Origin: Devosia aquimaris
GTDB lineage: Bacteria > Pseudomonadota > Alphaproteobacteria > Rhizobiales > Devosiaceae
Assembly (NCBI RefSeq): GCF_020169335.1
Contig: NZ_JAIEZN010000002.1
Coordinates: 992,001-1,056,000 of the forward strand
Length of the DNA stretch: 64,000 bases
Direction of reading: 5' to 3'
The notes under the pieces were generated by a model. The model had not been told where the DNA came from. It saw nothing but the letters and a program-made list of their open reading frames with translations, and did not search any database. Both the position numbers and the translations under genes were made by a program. Below, piece by piece: positions 28,548 to 37,144 of this stretch. Each line of letters opens with the position of its first letter. Position 1 is the first letter of the stretch.

Positions 28548-29369
28548 CTAACCTCCTTGCGTAGGCGCCAGGTCGTCCTGGCCATGACCCAAGGGTGCGA
28601 CCAGGTCGTCCTGGTCCGGGGTATTGGAAAGCGGCGCGCCGGCAATGCGCGGCGGCCAGATGTCGATGTCGCGGCTCAGCAGCGCCCCATAGCGCTCGCG
28701 CTCCTCCGGCCGGTCGCGCGGCCGCTCGAAGGCGATCACCCGCGTGCCCAGCGTAAAGGCCTCGCGCATGTCATGGGTCACCATCACCACGGTCAGCTCG
28801 GTCTCGTGCCACAGCCGCTTCATCAGCACATGGATATCGGCGCGGATGCCGGGGTCGAGCGCGCCGAACGGCTCGTCGAGCAACAGCACTTTGGGCCGCA
28901 TGATCAGCGCCTGCGCCAGCGCCAGCCGCTGCTGCATGCCACCCGACAGCTGCGCGGGATATTTGTCCTCCGATCCGGCAAGGCCCACCTCGGCAATCAG
29001 CGCCATGGCCTCGTCCCGTGCAGCCCGCCGCGCCGCGCCGAACAGCCGCGCCGTCACCGGCGCCGCTCTGAACACCTTGCCCAGCATCACATTGCCCAGC
29101 ACGGTCAGGTGCGGAAACACCGAATAGCGCTGGAACACCACGCCGCGGTCCGGACCCGGCTCGGCCACCAGCGGCACGCCGTCGATGGTGATCTGCCCCT
29201 GCGTCGGCGCCTCTTCGCCTAGCAGCATCTTGAGAAACGTCGTCTTGCCGCAGCCCGATGGCCCCACCAGCGCAACGAACGCGCGCGAGGCGATGCTCAG
29301 GCTGATTTTCTCCAGCACGATCTGGTCGCCATATTCCTTCCAGACATTGTCGAAGACGATCTCGCTCAT
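28548..29369 (-). CDS. ABC importer ATP-binding protein, NitT/TauT type (guanidine operon)
   Basis: ATPase of 273 aa from the ATG at 29369, which overlaps the permease stop in TGATG. Walker A is GPSGCGKTT, the Q-loop VVFQRYSVFP, the signature LSGGMQQRLALAQA, Walker B VLLLDEPFGALDP, and the H-loop THDMREAF. It belongs to the nitrate/taurine subfamily regularly found with urea carboxylase-associated binding proteins. It couples ATP hydrolysis to uptake, presumably of guanidine or a guanidine-bearing compound. The last 40 residues are Pro/Asp-rich and not conserved. Confidence 0.93.
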   Translation of the reverse strand: MSEIVFDNVWKEYGDQIVLEKISLSIASRAFVALVGPSGCGKTTFLKMLLGEEAPTQGQITIDGVPLVAEPGPDRGVVFQRYSVFPHLTVLGNVMLGKVFRAAPVTARLFGAARRAARDEAMALIAEVGLAGSEDKYPAQLSGGMQQRLALAQALIMRPKVLLLDEPFGALDPGIRADIHVLMKRLWHETELTVVMVTHDMREAFTLGTRVIAFERPRDRPEERERYGALLSRDIDIWPPRIAGAPLSNTPDQDDLVAPLGHGQDDLAPTQGG

Positions 29370-30184
29370 CAGCGCGCCTCCAGATTGGACCAAGGGAAGA
29401 CGGCGATGCGCAACCGGTCGAGGGCAAAATTGGCGATCACCGCCAACAGCGTGATCCAGGCGACATAGGGAAAGATCACATCCATCGACAGGTAGCGGCG
29501 GACGAGGAAGATGCGATAGCCCAGCCCGGAATCGGCCGAGATCGCCTCAGCTGCAATCAGGAACAGCCAGGCCGGCCCCAGCTGCAGCCGCAGGCAGGTG
29601 ATCAGCCGCGGCAGGATTTGCGGCAGCACCACGCGCAGCGCAATCTGCCAGGACGACGCGCCCAGCGTCTCGGCCTTGGTGATCTGTTCGCGCGGCAGCT
29701 CCTGCACCCGCAAGGCGAGGTCGCGGATCATCGCCGGCGCGACGCCGATCACGATCAGCGCAATCTTGGCCGTCTCGCCCAGGCCCAGCACGATGAAGAG
29801 GATCGGCAAGAGCGCCAGCGGCGGCACCATCGATATTGTGGCAATGAACGGGGCCAGCAGCGCCCGAACATAGGGCAACATGCCCACCACCATGCCGGTC
29901 ACCAGCGCGATCAGCGTGGAGAGGCCCAGCGCGATGGACAAGCGCCCCAGGCTCGCGCCGGTGTCGCTCCACAGCACGTACTCGCCGGTGCGCACATCGG
30001 GGACAAAGGCCATGCGGTTGATCGCATCGACCATGGTCCCCAGCGCCGGCAACAGCTTGTCGCTGGGGTTGTCGGCCAGCCTCGCCATCGAGCCCAGGCC
30101 ATAGGCGATCACCAGCAGCACGAACGGCGCCAGCATCAGCAGCGTCCGCACGCCCGGGCTGGGCTTTCGATTGATCCAACGCAT
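29369..30184 (-). CDS. ABC importer permease, NitT/TauT type (guanidine operon)
   Basis: Inner-membrane permease of 271 aa. The ATG at 30184 is chosen because GGAGGGGAA precedes it; a longer reading would run through the intercistronic hairpin. About six helices begin with TLLMLAPFVLLVIAYG. The EAA loop resembles EQITKAETLGASSWQIALRVVLPQ by position near residue 165. A start-stop overlap couples it to the ATPase. As a single permease gene, it should form a homodimer. Confidence 0.92.
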   Translation of the reverse strand: MRWINRKPSPGVRTLLMLAPFVLLVIAYGLGSMARLADNPSDKLLPALGTMVDAINRMAFVPDVRTGEYVLWSDTGASLGRLSIALGLSTLIALVTGMVVGMLPYVRALLAPFIATISMVPPLALLPILFIVLGLGETAKIALIVIGVAPAMIRDLALRVQELPREQITKAETLGASSWQIALRVVLPQILPRLITCLRLQLGPAWLFLIAAEAISADSGLGYRIFLVRRYLSMDVIFPYVAWITLLAVIANFALDRLRIAVFPWSNLEAR

Positions 30185-30209
30185 CAGGGTTCCCCTCCGG
30201 GGCACGCAC

Positions 30210-30242
30210 TCTGGTGCGCCGCCCATGGGCGGACGCACCAGA
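30210..30242 (-). other. Intercistronic hairpin after the guanidine-operon binding protein
   Basis: TCTGGTGCG (30210-30218) pairs perfectly with CGCACCAGA (30234-30242), and an inner GCCC/GGGC stem closes the top. It lies between the binding-protein stop and the permease start on the same transcript. Such hairpins commonly stabilise upstream mRNA so that more binding protein than membrane component is made. There is no T-run, so full termination is unlikely. Confidence 0.75.
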
Positions 30243-30254
30243 ACTAGCTTGGGA

Positions 30255-31328
30255 CTAGAGCGCGCCGTCCGCCGCCATCTGCATGTAGCTGGTGGTGAAA
30301 CGCAGCTTCACATTGTTGGCGTCGCCCAGAATGGTTCCATCGGGCAGTTCGATGCCGATCACATCGGCCGACGGCGCACCACTGCCCAACAGGCCCTTGT
30401 CGAACAGGAAGGTGCGGACATGGTCCATGGTGGTGCCCAGTTCGGGTGCAGCCGTGAAGGCGACGGCATCGGACGGCGTTGCGAAGAGCTTGGTCGCGGC
30501 CAATTGCGCTTCAAAGCCGGCCTGGTCCGTGCCCGAGGCAGCACCCATGGCCGCACGCGCCGCAGCGCCCTCGGGGGTATCGGCGGTCATCACTGCCATG
30601 GTGTCATACCAGATGCCCACCAGCGCCTTGCCGAAGTCGGGGTTGTCGGCCAGCACTTCGGTATTGGCCGCCATCAGATCGATGATTTCGCCGGGGATCT
30701 TGCTGCTGTCGAACACATTGCTGGCGCCGGGCAGGGCCAGGATTTCCGACACCATCGGGTTCCAGGTGACCATGGCAGTCACATCAGGGGTCTGGAAGGC
30801 GCCCACCATGTCCGGGTCCGACGTATTGACCACATTGACGTCGCGCTCGCTCATGCCGGCGCTGTCCAGCGCCCGGGCCAAGAGGTAATGGCTCACCGAG
30901 AATTCCACCAGATTGACCGGTTGCCCCTTGATGGCGGCCAGATCGGTCTGGTCTTTCAGGATCACCGCGTCATTGCCATTGGAATAGTCGCCAACGATCA
31001 CCGCCGTCGTGTCGACGCCACCAGCCGACGGGATGGAGAGCGCATCCATATTGGTCAGCGTCACCGCATCATAGGCGCCGGCGGTATATTGGTTCATCGA
31101 CTCCACATAGTCGTTGAACTGGGTCACCTCGATGGTGATGCCATATTTGTCGGCCCATTTCTGGACGATGCCGGTGTCGGCGGCATAGCCCCAGGGCATC
31201 CAGCCGACATAGATCGACCAGGCGACCTTGAAGTCAGTCTTGGTCTCGGCCTGAGCCACAGGGGCGAGGGCCAGCCCAATCAGGCCCATCAGCGCGGTGT
31301 TGGCGAGGAGTTTGGTAAGCTGCTTCAT
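30255..31328 (-). CDS. ABC importer substrate-binding protein, urea carboxylase-associated
   Basis: Periplasmic binding protein of 357 aa and first gene of the guanidine operon. The ATG at 31328 follows AGGGAC. The signal peptide runs from MKQLTKLL to APVAQAE, with cleavage expected after AQA. The mature part resembles NitT/TauT-family binding proteins (AWSIYVGWMPWGYA, VTLTNMDALSIPSAGGVDTTAV). Proteins of this kind are annotated as urea-carboxylase-associated binding proteins. The riboswitch directly upstream points to guanidine or a derivative as ligand. Its 5' leader contains the riboswitch and terminator. Confidence 0.92.
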   Translation of the reverse strand: MKQLTKLLANTALMGLIGLALAPVAQAETKTDFKVAWSIYVGWMPWGYAADTGIVQKWADKYGITIEVTQFNDYVESMNQYTAGAYDAVTLTNMDALSIPSAGGVDTTAVIVGDYSNGNDAVILKDQTDLAAIKGQPVNLVEFSVSHYLLARALDSAGMSERDVNVVNTSDPDMVGAFQTPDVTAMVTWNPMVSEILALPGASNVFDSSKIPGEIIDLMAANTEVLADNPDFGKALVGIWYDTMAVMTADTPEGAAARAAMGAASGTDQAGFEAQLAATKLFATPSDAVAFTAAPELGTTMDHVRTFLFDKGLLGSGAPSADVIGIELPDGTILGDANNVKLRFTTSYMQMAADGAL

Positions 31329-31352
31329 CTCTAGTCCCTTTTGCGCGTTCAC

Positions 31353-31389
31353 AAAAAGGGATCAGCAGAAACCGTCGTGCCAATCCCTT
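31353..31389 (-). terminator. Intrinsic terminator downstream of the guanidine riboswitch
   Basis: On the minus strand AAGGGAT (31389-31383) pairs with ATCCCTT (31362-31356), with an inner GCA/TGC pair, and the stem runs into five T residues (31353-31357). It lies between the aptamer and the first gene. This is what a transcription-attenuating riboswitch needs: termination without guanidine and read-through with it. The alternative antiterminator pairing was not worked out. Confidence 0.75.
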
Positions 31390-31400
31390 GGCTATCGAGG

Positions 31401-31496
31401 TCTCCCGGGCTTTTGTCCCGCCGTGCATCCGTCCGGCTCTCCCGGAGGCCGGGTGCTCTCGGACCAGACATATCTTGCGATACCGGAACCCTAGCA
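31401..31496 (-). promoter_or_regulatory. Guanidine-I (ykkC) riboswitch
   Basis: The leader contains, in order on the minus strand, the conserved blocks CTAGGGTTCCG, CTGGTCCGAGAG, CACGGCGGGACAAAAGC and CCCGGGAGA. Their order and spacing match the ykkC/guanidine-I aptamer, about 96 nt long. It binds free guanidinium. Its position 73 bases before the binding-protein start, with an intrinsic terminator between, indicates control of the whole six-gene operon. The assignment rests on motif recognition, but the blocks are highly specific. Confidence 0.95.
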
Positions 31497-31515
31497 CCCT
31501 ACTCGCCCCCTACAA

Positions 31516-31532
31516 TGCAAGGCACATGCCAA
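31516..31532 (-). promoter_or_regulatory. Sigma-54 (RpoN)-type promoter of the guanidine operon
   Basis: Minus-strand TTGGCATGTGCCTTGCA matches the -24/-12 consensus TTGGCAC-N5-TTGCA closely, with GG (31529-31530) and GC (31517-31518) separated by exactly 10 bases. The predicted start near 31505 falls about nine bases before the riboswitch aptamer. An upstream activator such as NtrC would be required. No convincing NtrC site was found upstream. Confidence 0.75.
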
Positions 31533-31755
31533 GTCCAATCGCCGCCTTTTATGCTGCTCCGGCAGCAGCTCTGGCCGTTGGCTGAATAAATTCTGGGCAT
31601 TCTGCTGCAATGCTGGACAGCGTTCCTGTTTATCTTTGCTTCACCTTAGGCACATTTCAGTCCGCCGTGGATTGAAAACGCGCGGGCGTCGTAAGGCCTT
31701 GGCAACCACCCTGGCGCAGGGTCTCCCCTTGGTATGACACTGCGTGGTGGTCACG

Positions 31756-32844
31756 ATGAAACTCTGGTTTGCCCTCCTGGTCCTGTTTGCGTCCATTCTG
31801 CCCGCTGCCGCGGCCGACTGGACCATCGAACGACTGCGTGGCTCCGTCGTGCAGCAGGTCAATGGCAGCTGGCGACCCGTCGCGCGCGGTGATGTCATCC
31901 CCAGCAATCGCATAATCCGCACGGGCGCCGATGGACGCGCCGAGCTGCGCCGCAATGCCGAGACGATCGCGCTCTCGGCTGACACCCAGATCCGCCTGGG
32001 CGACGCTGGCGATGCCCTGATGACCACGGTCTATCAGGATTTCGGCGTCGTCGCGGTTGAGGCCGAGCGCCGCAATGTGCAGCATTTCTCCGTGCAGACG
32101 CCCTATCTCGCAGCAGTCGTCAAGGGCACGCGCTTTGTCGTGCGCGCCGATGAGCGTGGCGCCACGGTCGACGTCCAGCGCGGCGTCGTTCAGGTTCAGG
32201 ACAAGGAAAACAGCCTCGTCACCGACATCCGCCCGGGCCAGGAAGCCACCGTCGGCCAGGATGAGCCGCTGAGCGTATCTGGATCAGGCAATGTCGCCGT
32301 TTACCGCTTCAGCGGCGAGCCCGTCATTCCTGGTACCACCGAGGACTTGCCGGTTGCCGACGAGAGCACGTCTGTTGCCTCCCCGGGCCGCAGCAATGGT
32401 GCCGGTAAGAGCGAAAACAGCGCCGCTGCAGACTTCACCGTCGAGAAATCGAACAATGGCAACGGCCGTGGCAGCAGCGGCGACAATGGCAATTCCGTCA
32501 ATGCCAGTGCCAATGCCAATGCGGGCGGAAACGCCGTATCCGTCAGTGTCAGCCCCGGCAATTCCGGCAACAGCAACGCCGGCGGTAACGGCAATGGCAA
32601 TTCCGGCGGTAACGGCAATGGCAATTCCGGCAACAGCAATGCCGGCGGCAACGGCAATGGCAATGCCGGCGGCAACGCGCACCTGAGCGTGGACGCGGGG
32701 GCATCGGTGGACGTGTCTGTCGACCTTGGCTTGAGCGGTCCAGTCAGCAATGCCGGTGGCAACAGCAATGGCGCTGGCCGAAGCGAGTTCAGCAACGCGG
32801 GCGGCAGCGTCACGGGCATTCTCAACCGCAACAAGGATAAATGA
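31756..32844 (+). CDS. FecR-domain protein with Asn/Gly-rich repetitive C-terminus
   Basis: Exported protein of 362 aa. The ATG at 31756 gives a clear Sec signal (MKLWFALLVL ... PAAAAD); a GTG 12 bases earlier is possible. A FecR-like beta domain spans about residues 30-165 (TPYLAAVVKGTRFVVRADE, GVVQVQDKE). From about residue 190 the chain is low-complexity, rich in Asn, Gly and Ser, with GNGNSGGN-type tandem repeats. It has no TonB-related or anti-sigma membrane helix, so it is not a classical FecR regulator. It is followed after 31 bases by a CHASE2-EAL protein. FecR-domain proteins are often encoded beside CHASE2 proteins, so it is probably a periplasmic or surface partner of that sensor. 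Confidence 0.85.
   Translation: MKLWFALLVLFASILPAAAADWTIERLRGSVVQQVNGSWRPVARGDVIPSNRIIRTGADGRAELRRNAETIALSADTQIRLGDAGDALMTTVYQDFGVVAVEAERRNVQHFSVQTPYLAAVVKGTRFVVRADERGATVDVQRGVVQVQDKENSLVTDIRPGQEATVGQDEPLSVSGSGNVAVYRFSGEPVIPGTTEDLPVADESTSVASPGRSNGAGKSENSAAADFTVEKSNNGNGRGSSGDNGNSVNASANANAGGNAVSVSVSPGNSGNSNAGGNGNGNSGGNGNGNSGNSNAGGNGNGNAGGNAHLSVDAGASVDVSVDLGLSGPVSNAGGNSNGAGRSEFSNAGGSVTGILNRNKDK
32556..32676 (+). repeat. In-frame tandem repeats coding for Asn/Gly-rich protein
   Basis: GGCAAC/GGCAATGGCAAT-type units repeat in phase with the reading frame, including two identical 24-base copies at 32581-32604 and 32605-32628. They encode the GN-rich tail of the FecR-domain protein. Such repeats are prone to length change, so the tail may vary between strains. 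Confidence 0.85.
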
Positions 32845-32875
32845 CCGGTCTCCCAGACCGCCATCGATCAATCCC

Positions 32876-35182
32876 ATGAGCCTCACCCAGCGCACCCTTG
32901 TGTTCATCTGCCTGCTGCTCGTCGGCCTGGGCAGCAGCACGCTGGGTTGGTTCCAGCCGGTGGACCAGGCTCTGAAGTCCTTTCGCTACGAACTGGCCTC
33001 CAGCCCGGCCAGCGGCGACATCGTGTTTGTCGAAATTGATGCGCCAAGTCTGGCCGAAGTGGGCGTCTGGCCATGGCCGCGCAGCGTCTATGCTGACCTG
33101 CTGGATCGGCTGATGGACATGGGCGCCAGCGATGTCGCTTTCGACATTGATTTCAGCGCCGCCTCGACCCCTGCCCAAGACGCCGCTTTCGCCGCCGCGC
33201 TCGATCGTGCGGGCGGCTATGCACGGCTGGCTGCCTTCGCCCAGACCACCGCCAGTGGCCAGTTGATCCTCAACACACCGCTGCCTGAATTCGCGCGCCT
33301 CGCCGAACCGGTTCTCGTCAATGTGGATGGCGACGGAACCGCGCTTGTCGAGAGCTTTCCCGCCTTCATTCCTGGCGTGGCCATTCCGCCGCTGGCCCTG
33401 GCGCTGGCGCACGGCGCGGTGCCCCGCGCGCAATCGATCGGCATCGATTTTGCCATCGATCTGTCGGGCGTTCGGCGGATCTCGGCGCAGGATATCCTGG
33501 CCGGCACGCTCGATCCCGAAACCGTGCGCAACCGCCAGGTGGTGGTTGGCGCCAGCGCCGTCGAACTCAAGGACAATTTCCGTGTTCCGCGCTTTGGTGT
33601 GCTGCCCGGGGCGCTCATTCAGATTGCCGCCACCGAAACCCTCAAGGCCGATCGCCAGATCGTCGATGCCTCCATCGCGCCGGCGAGCCTTGTCGCCAGT
33701 GCGGCCCTGGCCATGCTGCTGCTGCTCGGCCGTCGCCTGTCCCTTGGCAAATTGTCGGCGCTCGGTCTTGCCGTCGGGCTGGCGCTTGAAGTCGTGGCGC
33801 TCCTGGCGCTCAAGCTCGACGCCGTCGTCTTCGATACGGTTGTCGTTCACGTGATGATCTTTGCCGGGCTCGCCGTGCTCATGCTCGACGAGCGCGCACT
33901 GCGCTGGCGCCAGAGCCGGCAGCAGCAACAGCGCCTCACCTATCTCGCCCATCACGACGCTGCCAGCGGCGCCCTGTCGCGCCAGGGTCTGATTGATGCG
34001 CTGGCAGGGGCAGGCGCCCCCACCGAGCCCTATGGGGTCGTCGCTGTGCAGCTGCCCCGCCTCGCCCAGGTTTCGGCAACGCTGGGCAACGAGATTGCCG
34101 AGCTGGTGGCCCGTGAAGTGACCCACCGTTTGCAGGCGCTGGGCAATGTACTGCCCAGCCGGTTGAGCACCGATGTCTTTGCCTTTGTGCTGCCGGTCAG
34201 CGAGAAGCCCCGGCTGCTCGACTGCGCAACGCGCACGCTCAACGAGCCATTCCTGGTGGATGGCCACACGGTTGTCGCCGATCCGGCCTTTGGCATCACC
34301 TCGTCCGAAAATGTCTACAGTGACAGTGCCGAACTGCTGCGCCAGGCCGAAGTCGCCCTTCGTGTCGCGCGCAAGCGGCGCAACGGCATCGCGCGCTACG
34401 AGCCGGCCATGAGCGAGCAGATCAAGTCCACCCGCCTGCTGGATCTGTCCCTGCGCAGCGCACTGGATCGCAATGAGCTGCAGCTGATGTTCCAGCCCCA
34501 GGTCTGCTTGCGCACCGGCGCGCTGATCGGCACCGAAGCCCTGGTCCGCTGGCACAACACCGAACTGGGCGATGTCTCGCCGGCCCAGTTCATTCCCTTG
34601 GCCGAGGAATCGAGCCTGATCGCCCAGATCGGCAACTGGGTGATCAGCGATGCCTGTCACCAGGCCGCCAGCTGGCCCTGGGACGGGCGCCTGTCGGTCA
34701 ATGTGTCAGCCATGCAGTTCCGCCACGGCGACCTGCTCGCCAGCGTGCGCGAGGCGCTCGCCAGCTCCGGCTTTCCCGCCAATCGACTGGATATCGAGAT
34801 TACCGAAAGCCTGTGCGCGCACAACGATCCCAAGACCCTGGCAACGCTGGAGGCCCTGCGCGAACTGGGTTGCGCCATTGCGCTGGATGACTTCGGGACG
34901 GGCTATTCGTCCCTGAGCTATCTGGCCAAGCTGCCGGTCGACAAGATCAAGATCGACCAGAGCTTTGTGCGCGGCCTGCCCAGCATGGACAGCCAGATCC
35001 TGCTCGAGACCACCGTGAGCCTGGGGCGTCGCCTGGGCAAGACGATGGTGGCCGAAGGCATCGAGACCGAAGAGCAGCGTGCCTATCTCGAACGGATCGG
35101 TTGCGATGTCGGGCAGGGCTATCTGTTCGGCCGCCCCGGCCCGGCATCGGATTTGCAGTTTGGCGCCCGCGCTGCGGCCTGA
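32876..35182 (+). CDS. CHASE2-GGDEF(degenerate)-EAL c-di-GMP phosphodiesterase
   Basis: Membrane sensor of 768 aa starting at 32876 (MSLTQRTLVF). One helix near residues 6-22 is followed by a periplasmic CHASE2 domain to about 285, then three helices to about 360. The GGDEF-like domain (about 375-505) has LSTDVFAF where the active motif should be, so it is probably inactive as a cyclase. The EAL domain (about 520-765) keeps EALVRW, VNVSAMQF, EITES, DDFGTGYSSL, KIKIDQSFV and EGIETEEQ, so c-di-GMP hydrolysis is expected. It would link an envelope signal, possibly via the FecR-domain partner, to c-di-GMP and thus to motility or adhesion. Confidence 0.93.
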   Translation: MSLTQRTLVFICLLLVGLGSSTLGWFQPVDQALKSFRYELASSPASGDIVFVEIDAPSLAEVGVWPWPRSVYADLLDRLMDMGASDVAFDIDFSAASTPAQDAAFAAALDRAGGYARLAAFAQTTASGQLILNTPLPEFARLAEPVLVNVDGDGTALVESFPAFIPGVAIPPLALALAHGAVPRAQSIGIDFAIDLSGVRRISAQDILAGTLDPETVRNRQVVVGASAVELKDNFRVPRFGVLPGALIQIAATETLKADRQIVDASIAPASLVASAALAMLLLLGRRLSLGKLSALGLAVGLALEVVALLALKLDAVVFDTVVVHVMIFAGLAVLMLDERALRWRQSRQQQQRLTYLAHHDAASGALSRQGLIDALAGAGAPTEPYGVVAVQLPRLAQVSATLGNEIAELVAREVTHRLQALGNVLPSRLSTDVFAFVLPVSEKPRLLDCATRTLNEPFLVDGHTVVADPAFGITSSENVYSDSAELLRQAEVALRVARKRRNGIARYEPAMSEQIKSTRLLDLSLRSALDRNELQLMFQPQVCLRTGALIGTEALVRWHNTELGDVSPAQFIPLAEESSLIAQIGNWVISDACHQAASWPWDGRLSVNVSAMQFRHGDLLASVREALASSGFPANRLDIEITESLCAHNDPKTLATLEALRELGCAIALDDFGTGYSSLSYLAKLPVDKIKIDQSFVRGLPSMDSQILLETTVSLGRRLGKTMVAEGIETEEQRAYLERIGCDVGQGYLFGRPGPASDLQFGARAAA

Positions 35183-35194
35183 TGGCCGCCGCGC

Positions 35195-36280
<1,086 letters not shown>

Positions 36281-36316
36281 CTTGCCGCCCTCCCTTGAAT
36301 TGGATTGGTGTTCCGG

Positions 36317-37144
36317 TCAGCCCTTGACGGCGCCTGCCGTCATGCCGGCGACGATCTGCCGGTTGAAGAACAGGAACACGATCAGCGGCGGAACGGTGAT
36401 CAGCAGGATGTTGGTGAACAGCAGATTGTAGGACGTGTTGTACTGGCTCTGGAAATTGTAGAGCGTCAGCTGCACCGTCGCGTTCTGGTTTCCCGGCAGG
36501 TAATAGAGCGGGTTGGTGAAGTCGTTGAAGATGCCCACTGATTGCACCACGATATTGGTGACCGTCACCGGCCAGAGCATGGGCAGGATGATGCGGAAGA
36601 ACACATCGAGCGGCCTTGCGCCATCGATGATGGCCGCCTCATCGAGATCGCGCGGGATGGTGGCGACGAAGGCGCGGTAGAGGATGATCGAGAAGGGCAG
36701 GTTATAGGCCACCTCGATCAGGATCATGCCATGCAGCGTGCCGAACAGCTTGAGGCCCTGCATCAGCCAGATGGTCGGCACCACGGCCGGCGGGATCATC
36801 AGCCCGGCCAGGATCAGGAACTCGATCAGGCCGTTCATGCGGGTCTTGCGCCGCGCCAGCACGAAGCCGACCATGGCCGCGAGCACCACCAATAGCGTCA
36901 CGCTGATCACCGTGATCAGCGCGGAGTTGATGAACGCGGTGATCATCATCCAGTTTCGCGTCGTGACGACCTGCACCAGATTGTCCCACAGGTGGAACCC
37001 CTGCGGCCAGGAGAAGTCGCGCAGTGCAGACTGCGGCTTGTCCTTGAAGGCCATCAGGATGATGAAGATGAAGGGGATGACGAAGACGACAAAGGAACCG
37101 GCGATCGCCGCCACCCCGCCGATGATGGATGCGCGGCGCTTCAT
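36317..37144 (-). CDS. ABC sugar importer permease, MalG/UgpE type
   Basis: CUT1 permease of 275 aa from the ATG at 37144, which overlaps the stop of the upstream permease (ATGA). The longer frame to 37525 runs inside that gene and is rejected. Six helices begin SFVVFVIPFIFIILM. The EAA loop is DLDEAAIIDGARPLDVFFRIILP by position near residue 190. With its partner it forms the membrane pore of the rhamnoside-type importer. Confidence 0.93.
   Translation of the reverse strand: MKRRASIIGGVAAIAGSFVVFVIPFIFIILMAFKDKPQSALRDFSWPQGFHLWDNLVQVVTTRNWMMITAFINSALITVISVTLLVVLAAMVGFVLARRKTRMNGLIEFLILAGLMIPPAVVPTIWLMQGLKLFGTLHGMILIEVAYNLPFSIILYRAFVATIPRDLDEAAIIDGARPLDVFFRIILPMLWPVTVTNIVVQSVGIFNDFTNPLYYLPGNQNATVQLTLYNFQSQYNTSYNLLFTNILLITVPPLIVFLFFNRQIVAGMTAGAVKG

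Noticed and set aside
31535..31755. Possible NtrC site upstream of the sigma-54 promoter
   Set aside because: Only weak, asymmetric resemblance to GCACC-N5-GGTGC was found, so no site is called, although an activator is required.
32440..32810. Repetitive DNA considered as a CRISPR-like array
   Set aside because: The repeats are contiguous, in frame, without spacers, and encode the Asn/Gly tail of a secreted protein.
32876..35182. Treating the CHASE2 protein as a diguanylate cyclase
   Set aside because: The GGDEF signature is replaced by LSTDVFAF, while the EAL residues are intact.
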